Origin: Flavobacterium daejeonense DSM 17708
GTDB lineage: Bacteria; Bacteroidota; Bacteroidia; Flavobacteriales; Flavobacteriaceae
Direction: 5' to 3'
DNA length: 64,000 nt
NCBI RefSeq assembly: GCF_000425425.1
Contig: NZ_AUDK01000006.1
Coordinates: forward strand, 62,001 to 126,000
The position numbers were made by a program, and so were the translations under genes. Positions within the stretch are counted from its first letter, which is position 1, and each line of letters begins with the position of its first letter. The notes below the pieces were generated by a model. It searched no databases. It saw only the letters and a list, made by a program, of their open reading frames with translations, and was not told the DNA's origin. Shown here piece by piece: positions 18,658-26,760 of the stretch.

Positions 18658-19503
18658 TTATAAATCCTTATCCATATATTCTTCCAACGCTGCTTTAAGT
18701 TTATCTAAAAAAACTGTTCTGGAACCAGTTCTTTCTTTCATTCGATGAAAAGCATGATGAATGTCTCCTAAAGGAGTACGAAACAAAATATGAAAAGCAA
18801 GACTAATTTTTCGAATCCCAATTTTCCCATGTGAAATAGCTCCTGAAACATATAAAGCATAAATCAGTTCAATTAGCGCATTTTTAGAATCTGTCCAAAA
18901 AATATCTTTTACCGATTCCGGATTTTGCAAAATAGAATTTGAATTTTGATCCGGATTTGTTTTTTCCAACAAATAAGTATAAAGCAGTTCGTTAGCAATG
19001 ATTCGGGCAACTTTGTAATCATAATAGGTAGAAAAACTAGGATCTATTTCAAATACAAAACTGTTGAGTCCATTATGATAATTTATTTTACCCAACATAA
19101 AATATTCACTGTCTCTATCTGTCCTTCCAGAACGATAATACCTGTGAAAATCTGAGTTACAAATGTGTTCTTTATATTCTAGCTTTAATTCTTCTAGTTC
19201 ATTAGAAAAGAAATTATGATACATTTTTCCATCGTTTACCGGACAAGAAGTCTCTATTCGAAATACTTTATTGTAATAAATTAATTTGCCAAGTATTTGA
19301 GGTTTTATATTCTTAAAAAAATTTATCTCTTCAGAATCATCTTCAAAACCCACCTTTAAAATTTGATTTTTCATTTCGAATAATAACTCCCTTAAATAGG
19401 TACTTATTTTATAAGATTCATCTATTAAGTTAGTTGCTTCGTCAGAAACTTTTTTTTCATACTTCTTTATTTGAACAAGTATATCATTTAAAGTATTTTT
19501 CAT
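18658..19503 (-). CDS. rteC: RteC-family regulator of conjugative transposon
   Basis: 281 residues from ATG 19503 (MKNTLNDILVQ); the frame extends 17 codons upstream, but that part does not look conserved. Family features include NFFKNIKPQILGKLIYYNK in the N-terminal half and a C-terminal helical domain with LIELIYALYVSGAI and FRTPLGDIHHAFHRMKER, which resembles the DNA-binding end of RteC. In CTnDOT, RteC activates the excision operon under control of RteA/RteB. No rteA, rteB or integrase gene is in the window, so this copy may answer to regulators elsewhere or be a relic. Its presence marks the right end of the recognisable element. Confidence 0.85.
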   Translation of the reverse strand: MKNTLNDILVQIKKYEKKVSDEATNLIDESYKISTYLRELLFEMKNQILKVGFEDDSEEINFFKNIKPQILGKLIYYNKVFRIETSCPVNDGKMYHNFFSNELEELKLEYKEHICNSDFHRYYRSGRTDRDSEYFMLGKINYHNGLNSFVFEIDPSFSTYYDYKVARIIANELLYTYLLEKTNPDQNSNSILQNPESVKDIFWTDSKNALIELIYALYVSGAISHGKIGIRKISLAFHILFRTPLGDIHHAFHRMKERTGSRTVFLDKLKAALEEYMDKDL

Positions 19504-20223
19504 TGTACGTTTATTTTTAATCTCATAAAAATATAGCCTACAAAACAAAATCAACTTTCTCGATGAGTAGTACTTTTAATAAATGAATCCAAAATGAGAT
19601 ACTAAAAGCTAGGCCTTTAAAAGATCATATGTTTTTATTAAATTTTAAAAATAAAGACTTAAAACAATTTCATTAGTTTTAATTTTTTTTAAAAAAAGCG
19701 TTGTAAATTCTTATATATCTTACTTAACACATTTTTACACATTTTATTGTTATACAAAGTAAAAAAATAACTACAACTTATTATCTAATAATTATTTCTC
19801 CGCTATTATTAGCAAACTATTTCTAAATAGTAACCATAAGTTAATTTGACAATTTTTTATTCAAAATGATTTCTATACAATTAAGAGCATAATTTATCAG
19901 ATAATTTTAGACATTCTGTTGATTTTTGTAAATATGATGTATTAATAAAATCATTTTTCTGCATTACAAATTGTTTTATTTACCCAAGAGGATTTTTTTG
20001 AAAACTTTTATCTGCATATTCAGGGATATGAAAATAGCTTGTATTATTAATAATACTTTAAAAATAATAAACTTTGACTATTTTATAAAAAAACTGCCCG
20101 CAAATTACTTTTGGGACAGCCTATTTTAATATTATAATACTCTAAATTGTTAAATATATTCAAATATTATTGTAAACAATTAACTACAAACATCTCAAAT
20201 ACATTATCAAACAATATTTACTC
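19504..20223. other. AT-rich gap between element and polysaccharide locus
   Basis: About 720 bp of very AT-rich DNA with no gene, no tRNA and no clear hairpin. The upstream region of rteC lies at its left end. An element boundary could lie here, but I found no duplicated attachment site, and none can be defined without the other end of the element. Confidence 0.6.
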
Positions 20224-21282
20224 CTAATTTCTCTTATATTTTTCAAAAGGAATTGAAGAATTTATCAAAAGATAAAACATTTTTTTAGCAATAAGTTTCT
20301 GAGCTTTATCGTTTGGATGTCCCTCATTTGGAAGGATTAATTCTTTTTTCCACTTTATATCAAGATTGAAATCTGGATTAATGGGATAAAATTTTTCAGG
20401 CTTAGGTCCTAAATCAAAGGTTGCTAATTGTATATTTAAGCTATCAAGACGTCTTTTTACATCTAAATACATATTATATGATTCACTAGTCGTAAAGCTT
20501 TCATCTTTATTTTTCCAATCACCCCAATTCTTTCCCTTTGTAACATAGGTATTAATCCATTTAATTCCAAGAATGTTTTTATCAAAAAATTTTGAAAAAT
20601 TTGTTTTCTTATTATTAAGCATCCAACGACATAATGCTCTAACATTGTATGAATAATCATATATCTTTATTAAAATATTTGCTGAATATATCTTATCAAG
20701 CTCAGAATAAAGTTTAGGGAGTGAGTCTCGCATATCATAATCATACTTGAGCATAATATCTCTATAAACCCCTCTCACTATTTTCCTTTTTTTAAATGGA
20801 AAGACATATTGGTACATAATAAGATCTGGATTGAATTCTGCAACTTGATATTTAATCCTATTTAAATTACCAAGATCATTATCCTTTCCATCAACAGAAC
20901 AATTTATTACCTCAACATTATAATTAGCTTGATTAAACAAATTTTGTAATTTCATTACAAAATTATCGTCACCGTCGCTTCTTATCCCTAATGTTACTGA
21001 GTTGCCTACAAACGCTATTCTACAGCTCCCGGACTTTTTTATTTTTGAAAAATCTGGACCATAAAAACCCTGATTATTAAACTTGAATTTTTTATTTATA
21101 TCTGGCCAAATAAATTCTTGTTCTGAATTAGCCTCATACCTATAACCATATAAAGGATCTGGAATATATGCCAGGTCACGTTTAAATTTCTTTAAAGTTT
21201 CATAATGAAATACCCTAAGATATATTTCACTCATAAAAAACAAACTAATTAGAACAAAAAATAAAATTTTTAGTTTTTTCAA
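20224..21282 (-). CDS. Membrane-anchored SGNH/GDSL-like protein
   Basis: 352 residues with an N-terminal membrane anchor (about 3-20). The SGNH-like core begins at about residue 85 with IAFVGNSVTLG (Ser nucleophile position), then NCSVDGKDN (Gly block), and ends with EGHPNDKAQKLIAKKMF (His block). It is one of three relatives in this locus (the others at 24676 and 26761). Such proteins often add or remove O-acyl groups on surface polysaccharides in the periplasm. It is last in the leftward gene run. The acid residue of the usual D-x-x-H is Asn here (NEGH), so activity is uncertain. Confidence 0.65.
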   Translation of the reverse strand: MKKLKILFFVLISLFFMSEIYLRVFHYETLKKFKRDLAYIPDPLYGYRYEANSEQEFIWPDINKKFKFNNQGFYGPDFSKIKKSGSCRIAFVGNSVTLGIRSDGDDNFVMKLQNLFNQANYNVEVINCSVDGKDNDLGNLNRIKYQVAEFNPDLIMYQYVFPFKKRKIVRGVYRDIMLKYDYDMRDSLPKLYSELDKIYSANILIKIYDYSYNVRALCRWMLNNKKTNFSKFFDKNILGIKWINTYVTKGKNWGDWKNKDESFTTSESYNMYLDVKRRLDSLNIQLATFDLGPKPEKFYPINPDFNLDIKWKKELILPNEGHPNDKAQKLIAKKMFYLLINSSIPFEKYKRN

Positions 21283-21387
21283 AATATTAAAATTTATAGA
21301 TTACACATTATAAGGGTGGAATTCTAATATTAATAAAGAATAAAAATATAGAATAGGCATTTAAAATTTTGTATCAATAAAAAACAA

Positions 21388-22305
21388 TTAAACTATGCTT
21401 CCTTTAGTCATTAATTGAATTACTATTTTTATGACTTCTCCACCAATTCTTTCTTGAGCTTCGTAAGTATTGGCTCCTAAATGAGGTAAAAAACTTATGG
21501 GAAGATTTTCTGTTTTAGAAATTTCCTTTAAATGTCTTATTTCAATAGGGTCAATATAAACATGTTTAAAAAAGCCTTGTTTTAACTTATCTATTAGTTG
21601 ATCCATATTTACCACTTCATATCTTGACGCATTAATCAAGACGCAATCTTTTTTGATGTTAGAAAAAAAATCCTTATTGATAAAATGTTTAGTGCTATTT
21701 GTTAATGGCACTTGAATACTGATAATATCAGATCTTTTTGCTAATTCTTTTAATTCAACATATTCATATAATGAATTTTCAACTGGACCTGATTCATTAT
21801 TGTAGATAATTTTTACATTAAACTTATCTAATAATTCAGCAATCGATTTCCCTATATTTCCAAATCCAATTAATCCAATTGTCTTTTCTTTAATTTCATT
21901 GCCTATAAGTGATGGTTTTTTCCATTTTCCTTCTTCAACAGACCTAATCCCTTCCATTATATTACGCAGCCCCATCAACATTAAACAAACTACATATTCA
22001 GCAACTGATGAAACGGATGCTGCTTTTACATTTTTGAAAATTATATTATTGCTTTTCAACAAATTAATTGGAACATTTTCTGTACCATTTCCCGCCACAA
22101 CAACCGCAATTAATTTAGGTGCATATTTTAACCATTCTTCAGAAAAAATGTAAGAAGTCCTCATAATTAAGATTGAAGTATCATTTAATTCTTTCAAGAT
22201 TTCGTTTTCATCAAGACCTGGTAAGTAATTGATTTCCAAAACTATTATTTCCTTTAAACGATATATAGTGTTTTCACTTATAGGATCAATTATCAATACT
22301 TTCAT
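21388..22305 (-). CDS. D-2-hydroxyacid dehydrogenase family protein
   Basis: 305 residues. The nucleotide-binding domain has GLIGFGNIGKS (147-152 core), and the catalytic triad is present: Arg228 (NASRYEVVN), Glu255 (DPIE) and His275 (PHLGANTYEAQ). Relatives are NAD-dependent phosphoglycerate or other 2-hydroxyacid dehydrogenases. It starts 13 bp after a glycosyltransferase gene in the same operon, so it may produce or use a hydroxyacid that decorates the polysaccharide; that is inference. It lacks the ACT domain of many SerA proteins. Confidence 0.8.
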   Translation of the reverse strand: MKVLIIDPISENTIYRLKEIIVLEINYLPGLDENEILKELNDTSILIMRTSYIFSEEWLKYAPKLIAVVVAGNGTENVPINLLKSNNIIFKNVKAASVSSVAEYVVCLMLMGLRNIMEGIRSVEEGKWKKPSLIGNEIKEKTIGLIGFGNIGKSIAELLDKFNVKIIYNNESGPVENSLYEYVELKELAKRSDIISIQVPLTNSTKHFINKDFFSNIKKDCVLINASRYEVVNMDQLIDKLKQGFFKHVYIDPIEIRHLKEISKTENLPISFLPHLGANTYEAQERIGGEVIKIVIQLMTKGSIV

Positions 22306-22318
22306 TTACAAATACCTT

Positions 22319-23449
22319 TTAGTTATATAATTTTGAATGTTTTTTGGCAAATAACTCGAAAGAATACTTTTTTTCCAATAATTCCCTTCCTTGCTCACCC
22401 ATTCTTTTTGTCAATTGCTTATTCTCTATCAAACTAATTATTTTGTTCGAAATAAATTTATAATCCTTTACTGGACATAGGAATGCATTATCATTGCTAA
22501 AAATCATATCTTGATTTGTAGAATTAGTTGCTACAATGGCTTTTTTATATTGCATGGCTTCTAAAAACACATAAGGAAGACCTTCCCACAAAGAAGTACT
22601 TACAAAAACATCTATTATGCCATATATATTATGTATATCAGTAACATAACCTGTTAATTTTATTTTAGATTCTAAACCTAATTCCAGAATTAGTCTTCGG
22701 AGTTCCTTTTCTTGTTCCCCACTTCCTACTATCAAAAAAACCGTTCTAGGATATTTTTTCAAAACTTCATTGGCAGTATATATATAAGTTTCCCAATCTT
22801 TCTGAAGCGATAACCTTCCTATGGAACCAACAATAAAATCCCCCTCATTAATGTTATATTTTATTAATGTTTGACTAATCTGGTTATTCTTTTTATACAT
22901 TTCAAAGGAAATTGCATTATTTATAACTTCAAGCTTGGAATCATTAGTAATTTTATTATCGATAGCGGCTCTATATTCACTTTCAGAGACTATTATTTTA
23001 GTTGATACCTTAGCTAAAATTTTCTCCAAAAAAATAAACACCCACTTTTTGATTCCTTCTCTACTTTGGAAGTAAAAACAATGAGGAGTATAAAATATTC
23101 TTTCAACTCCTTTTAAATAAGCAGCAAGACGAAATAAAAAACCTGCTTTTGAACTATGTGCATGTACAATATCAAACTTCGATTTATTTATGAATTTTAA
23201 TAAATAAAATAAGGATTTGAAATCTTTTAAAAGGTGGATGTTTCTAGACATGGAATGATGAATTAAATTCACACCACTATTTTTCATATCATCCAATTGA
23301 ATCTGAATATCTTCATTTCTGGCATCTGAATAAATAACTGTAATTTCAAATTTTTCTTTGCTTAATTTTGTTACTAGATACACTAAATGCTTTAATGAAC
23401 CTCCGCCAGCTGATTCAATACCATATAAAATTTTAGTCCTCTTACACAT
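22319..23449 (-). CDS. GT4-family glycosyltransferase
   Basis: 376 residues, GT-B fold. The N-terminal domain begins ILYGIESAGGGSLKHLVYL, and FDIVHAHSSKAGFLFRLAAY is typical of the acceptor side. The C-terminal donor domain has VGSIGRLSLQKDWE and the E-x7-E motif EGLPYVFLEAM. Probably transfers a nucleotide-activated sugar to a lipid-linked glycan at the cytoplasmic face. It directly follows the 23450 glycosyltransferase gene (no spacer), so the two are surely co-transcribed. The donor sugar cannot be read from the sequence. Confidence 0.88.
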   Translation of the reverse strand: MCKRTKILYGIESAGGGSLKHLVYLVTKLSKEKFEITVIYSDARNEDIQIQLDDMKNSGVNLIHHSMSRNIHLLKDFKSLFYLLKFINKSKFDIVHAHSSKAGFLFRLAAYLKGVERIFYTPHCFYFQSREGIKKWVFIFLEKILAKVSTKIIVSESEYRAAIDNKITNDSKLEVINNAISFEMYKKNNQISQTLIKYNINEGDFIVGSIGRLSLQKDWETYIYTANEVLKKYPRTVFLIVGSGEQEKELRRLILELGLESKIKLTGYVTDIHNIYGIIDVFVSTSLWEGLPYVFLEAMQYKKAIVATNSTNQDMIFSNDNAFLCPVKDYKFISNKIISLIENKQLTKRMGEQGRELLEKKYSFELFAKKHSKLYN

Positions 23450-24658
23450 CTAATACATCTCTACGTTATTTTGATAAACATTAATAAGATAGTCTGTACA
23501 GTGTCGAATTTCCAATTCAGACTTTATTTTCTTTTTAGCATTTTCAACAATTGAAGTATATAAGTTTTCATCACTAATTAATTCTTTAATAGCATTTACA
23601 ATGGCATTTGCATCTTTGTCTTTCACCAATAATCCGGTATGTCTATTCTCTATCATTTCTGGAATTGCAGAAATCCCTGTTGAAATAACTGGGATTCCTA
23701 AAGTCATAGCCTCTACAATTACATTGGGTAAGCCATCCCTATCTCCATTTTCAGCAATTATACTTGGAAGAACAAAGATGTCCGATTTTAATAAAATGTA
23801 TTTTACAATATCTTGTGGCTGAAAATCTAATAAGACAATATATTTTTCTAAATTGTTATCTTCAATATAATTAGCGAGCTCTTCTTTTAAAGTACCCTCT
23901 CCAATAATAGTACATTGAATATTAAGTCCTTCATTAATTAATTTATGCATTGCTTCTAGCAAATAGACCAACCCTTTTTTTTCTACCAATCTAGCAATAC
24001 AAAGTATTTTAGTTGGAGAATTTTCCAGAGGCTTTGCCTTTTTACATATCCAATTCGACGTATCTATTCCATGATAGATCCGATGAATTTTATTTTCAAA
24101 TTTGTGATATGTTATTTCATTTAAATACTTTTTATTATATTCCGTACACGTAATTAAAAAATTACAATCAGAAATTACCCGTCTTAATTTTTCCTCATTG
24201 GTGTAAATATCTTGCGCATGCATTGTCAGGCTATATTTTGTTTTATTTATTTTAGATAATAATGATGCAATATCAACCGCTAGAAAAGCAAAATGTGCAT
24301 GAAAATGAAATTTTTGATTTTTCTCCAATTTTGATGCGAAATAAATGGAAATGCAATAATCCCTAAATGTTTTCAATGACTGTTTTCTACTAATATCATT
24401 AAAGAACAACGCTAATGATTTAATAAAAGCAATTGGTTCGTTAAAAAAAATTAAAAAAGGTAGGTATAAATAGATTTTGGGTAAATAAAAAAGCGAACAC
24501 TTCAATTCCTTTAATGCAGGTATATCAAAAAATTGTTTCTGTTTCCTTAATACTATAATATCTAATTTTATCCCTCTCCTTTGAAGCTCAAGTATTTCAT
24601 TCAATATAAAATATTCTGTAGGAGAAGGAAACTTCTCTATAATATAAACTATTTTCAT
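23450..24658 (-). CDS. GT4-family glycosyltransferase
   Basis: 402 residues. It opens MKIVYIIEKFPSPTEYFILN, the pattern of colanic-acid-type (WcaL-like) transferases, with FHAHFAFLAVDIASL in the acceptor domain and ILCIARLVEKKGLVYLLEA followed by DGLPNVIVEAM in the donor domain (Asp replaces the first Glu of the usual E-x7-E). It abuts the next glycosyltransferase gene and starts 17 bp after the SGNH gene at 24676. Likely adds a hexose to the repeat unit of the exported polysaccharide. Confidence 0.88.
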   Translation of the reverse strand: MKIVYIIEKFPSPTEYFILNEILELQRRGIKLDIIVLRKQKQFFDIPALKELKCSLFYLPKIYLYLPFLIFFNEPIAFIKSLALFFNDISRKQSLKTFRDYCISIYFASKLEKNQKFHFHAHFAFLAVDIASLLSKINKTKYSLTMHAQDIYTNEEKLRRVISDCNFLITCTEYNKKYLNEITYHKFENKIHRIYHGIDTSNWICKKAKPLENSPTKILCIARLVEKKGLVYLLEAMHKLINEGLNIQCTIIGEGTLKEELANYIEDNNLEKYIVLLDFQPQDIVKYILLKSDIFVLPSIIAENGDRDGLPNVIVEAMTLGIPVISTGISAIPEMIENRHTGLLVKDKDANAIVNAIKELISDENLYTSIVENAKKKIKSELEIRHCTDYLINVYQNNVEMY

Positions 24659-24675
24659 ATAATTACTTAATATTC

Positions 24676-25839
24676 CTATTCTTTACTAGAACCATAGAAT
24701 TTACGAGGAATATACCCACTAGAATACAACTTATTATAAAACTCTTTCGCTATTACTTCATGCCCTAGTTGAGAGGAATGATCATCAGCTTTACCAAATC
24801 CATATTCGTCCCTATATTTTATATTTAAAGGCATATAGTTAAGTTGATTTACGCTGCTCAATACTTCAAAACTTTTTTCCTGTTGATACTTATTATATAA
24901 CAATAGGGTTACTTTTGATTTTAATAGTGAATCACTAAGACTTTTATACATAGCTATTGACTCAGTTTCACTAAGTCTCTTTTTTGCTATATATGGATTA
25001 TTATCGTTACTATCAGAAATATCTTTAACAACTTTGTCATTAATTCCCTTAAGAGTATTTTCATATTTTAAAAAAATTTCTGAAACATCTATTTGTCTTC
25101 TTATATAATATTTTATGTAAGGATATTTACCAATTATATTTTTGCTTATGAATTTATTTATAATATTTTTGGGATTTTCAACATGAAATTTACATAAATA
25201 ACGAAATATATAAGAAACTCCATATACTGAATTAAATATTGAATTATCCTTTAATTCATTATCAATATACTTTTTCACACCAGTCAATTTGTTATCAAAA
25301 TCAGTATATTTAAGTTGGTATCCTTTATAAGTAGTCCTATATCTTTTTTGTAAGGTTATAGGAAAATCGGTATTAAATAATATCAAATCGGGTTGGTATT
25401 TGATGCAGTTTATAGCTAAATTTGAACGGTCGAATACTCGCTCACTACCATCCATAGAAAAGTTAATAATTTCTATTTTATCTCTATTATTTAAAAATTT
25501 TTCTTGTAATAACCTTACATAACTATTTGGTCCATTTGTATAAATTCCTGTATCATCAGAATCTCCAATAATTATAATTCTATATATATCTTTTTTTTTT
25601 GTCTCTTCAAATTCATCCCAACAATAACCATTGCTATTAATCTTCATGGCATTTTTGTATGCAGCTGTGACTACAATTCCTTCAGAATTAGGCTTATAAG
25701 TATAGCCCAATTCTTTATTCGCTACATACTCTAAATGTTCAAATTTTCTTAATTTTTTATATGCAAAAACTCTTAATCCAATTTCAACAAAAACTATAAT
25801 TAAAACGATAACAAAACTTATTATTTTTAACTTTTTCAT
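24676..25839 (-). CDS. Membrane-anchored SGNH-like protein
   Basis: 387 residues, N-terminal membrane segment (about 3-22). The SGNH-like core has RIIIIGDSDDTG (Ser block), INFSMDGSERV and a C-terminal DDHSSQLGHEVIAKEFY segment, the D-x-H arrangement also seen in alginate-type O-acetylation proteins. It resembles the neighbours at 20224 and 26761 along most of its length and shares the GYxYxPNSEG-like stretch after the anchor. Probably a periplasmic acyl esterase or transferase acting on the polysaccharide; substrate unknown. Confidence 0.65.
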   Translation of the reverse strand: MKKLKIISFVIVLIIVFVEIGLRVFAYKKLRKFEHLEYVANKELGYTYKPNSEGIVVTAAYKNAMKINSNGYCWDEFEETKKKDIYRIIIIGDSDDTGIYTNGPNSYVRLLQEKFLNNRDKIEIINFSMDGSERVFDRSNLAINCIKYQPDLILFNTDFPITLQKRYRTTYKGYQLKYTDFDNKLTGVKKYIDNELKDNSIFNSVYGVSYIFRYLCKFHVENPKNIINKFISKNIIGKYPYIKYYIRRQIDVSEIFLKYENTLKGINDKVVKDISDSNDNNPYIAKKRLSETESIAMYKSLSDSLLKSKVTLLLYNKYQQEKSFEVLSSVNQLNYMPLNIKYRDEYGFGKADDHSSQLGHEVIAKEFYNKLYSSGYIPRKFYGSSKE

Positions 25840-26157
25840 ATATGAAGGTAAATTTGTATTCCTTTTTATCTAATTCTAGAATATTATTCAAAATTAGATC
25901 TGGAAATTATTAATAATGTACTACTTTTTTTAAATATTATTTTTTATTATAAAACTTTATAACACTTGTCTCCTTTCGGATTATTCTCAATGCTACTTCC
26001 AGAAATATTGTGAGCAGAAAACAAGTAAGGCTTAAATATTTACAGATCTTTAATATATTCTGACATTTCTTAAAATTATTTAACTATTATTATGGATTAA
26101 ATTGATTAACCTTTTTTAACATCTAGTCTGACACTAAACAATAGCTCTTAAAATCAG
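25840..26157. other. AT-rich intergenic stretch
   Basis: About 320 bp of AT-rich DNA upstream of the SGNH gene. I see no gene, hairpin or recognisable promoter. Confidence 0.5.
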
Positions 26158-26579
26158 TTAGTTAACTTTGCCTTTTTGTAAAAAATTAAAACATATTTTA
26201 TTTTCATCAAACTGAACTACCAACAATTCAGGATCTATAGCAAAAAGAAAAGGTATAATACCCAAATAGTAGAAGACCGTTGAATCATTAGTAAATAGAG
26301 AAAGCCCCAATTGGTTAATTATTCATTTTCCCTTTTATGTAAGAGAAGGTCTTTTTTGTTTTCTGAGAGATCTCTGTAAAGTTCATATCGCTTTTCTTTA
26401 TTACTTGACCATTCTTTTTTTGTAAATTCCCTATTTGGATAATTATTCATGGTCGCATTATAAGATAATGCATAAAAAACGTAAATAATAATTCCCAAAA
26501 AGAATAAGTACCCACTATAAGTAAGTGTTCCCAAGAGACATTTTTTTTCTTTCGTCTCTTTATAAAAACAAGTAAACAA
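26158..26579 (-). pseudogene. Small membrane protein gene broken by one-base frameshift
   Basis: The first 86 residues have one membrane segment (about 19-39) and then REFTKKEWSSNKEKRYELYR, ending at a TAA at 26319-26321. The other frame continues at once as INQLGLSLFTNDSTVFYYLG, then IDPELLVVQFDENK, to a TAA at 26158. Joining the two gives a protein of about 140 residues matching a known type in flavobacteria (W-x(n)-RY-x-M-x-x-D-L ... GKxxxEVxxLLG ... YYLG ... IDP-x-x-L). Restoring one G in GAA[G]TAATT repairs the frame exactly. The family's function is unknown. A sequencing error is possible instead of a true mutation. Confidence 0.65.
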
Positions 26580-26595
26580 ATATCGCTGATAGAAT

Positions 26596-26620
26596 AAAGC
26601 TTATAATCAGTATAAGCTTT
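26596..26620 (-). terminator. Hairpin downstream of the 734-residue SGNH gene
   Basis: A perfect 10-bp stem, AAAGCTTATA / TATAAGCTTT, with a 5-base spacer, about 140 bp beyond the stop at 26761. Only a short T-rich tail follows on the minus strand, so it is a weak terminator candidate. Confidence 0.4.
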
Positions 26621-26760
26621 CCATTATTTAAAATCATAATAATTGGTCTTTTTTAATTATATACATTAAACAAAATTTAGTCAATAACAACCCAAATCCA
26701 ACATGTAAGAAAGTCTCAAAGGATTATTTAGGTTTAATTCTAAAGAATGAAAGGATACAA

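Noticed and set aside
19504..20223. Attachment site or tRNA at the right end of the conjugative element
   Set aside because: No tRNA-like cloverleaf and no direct repeat that could be matched to a left end in this window.
26319..26579. 86-residue membrane protein as an intact gene
   Set aside because: The conserved remainder continues in another frame after one missing base, so it is better described as a pseudogene.
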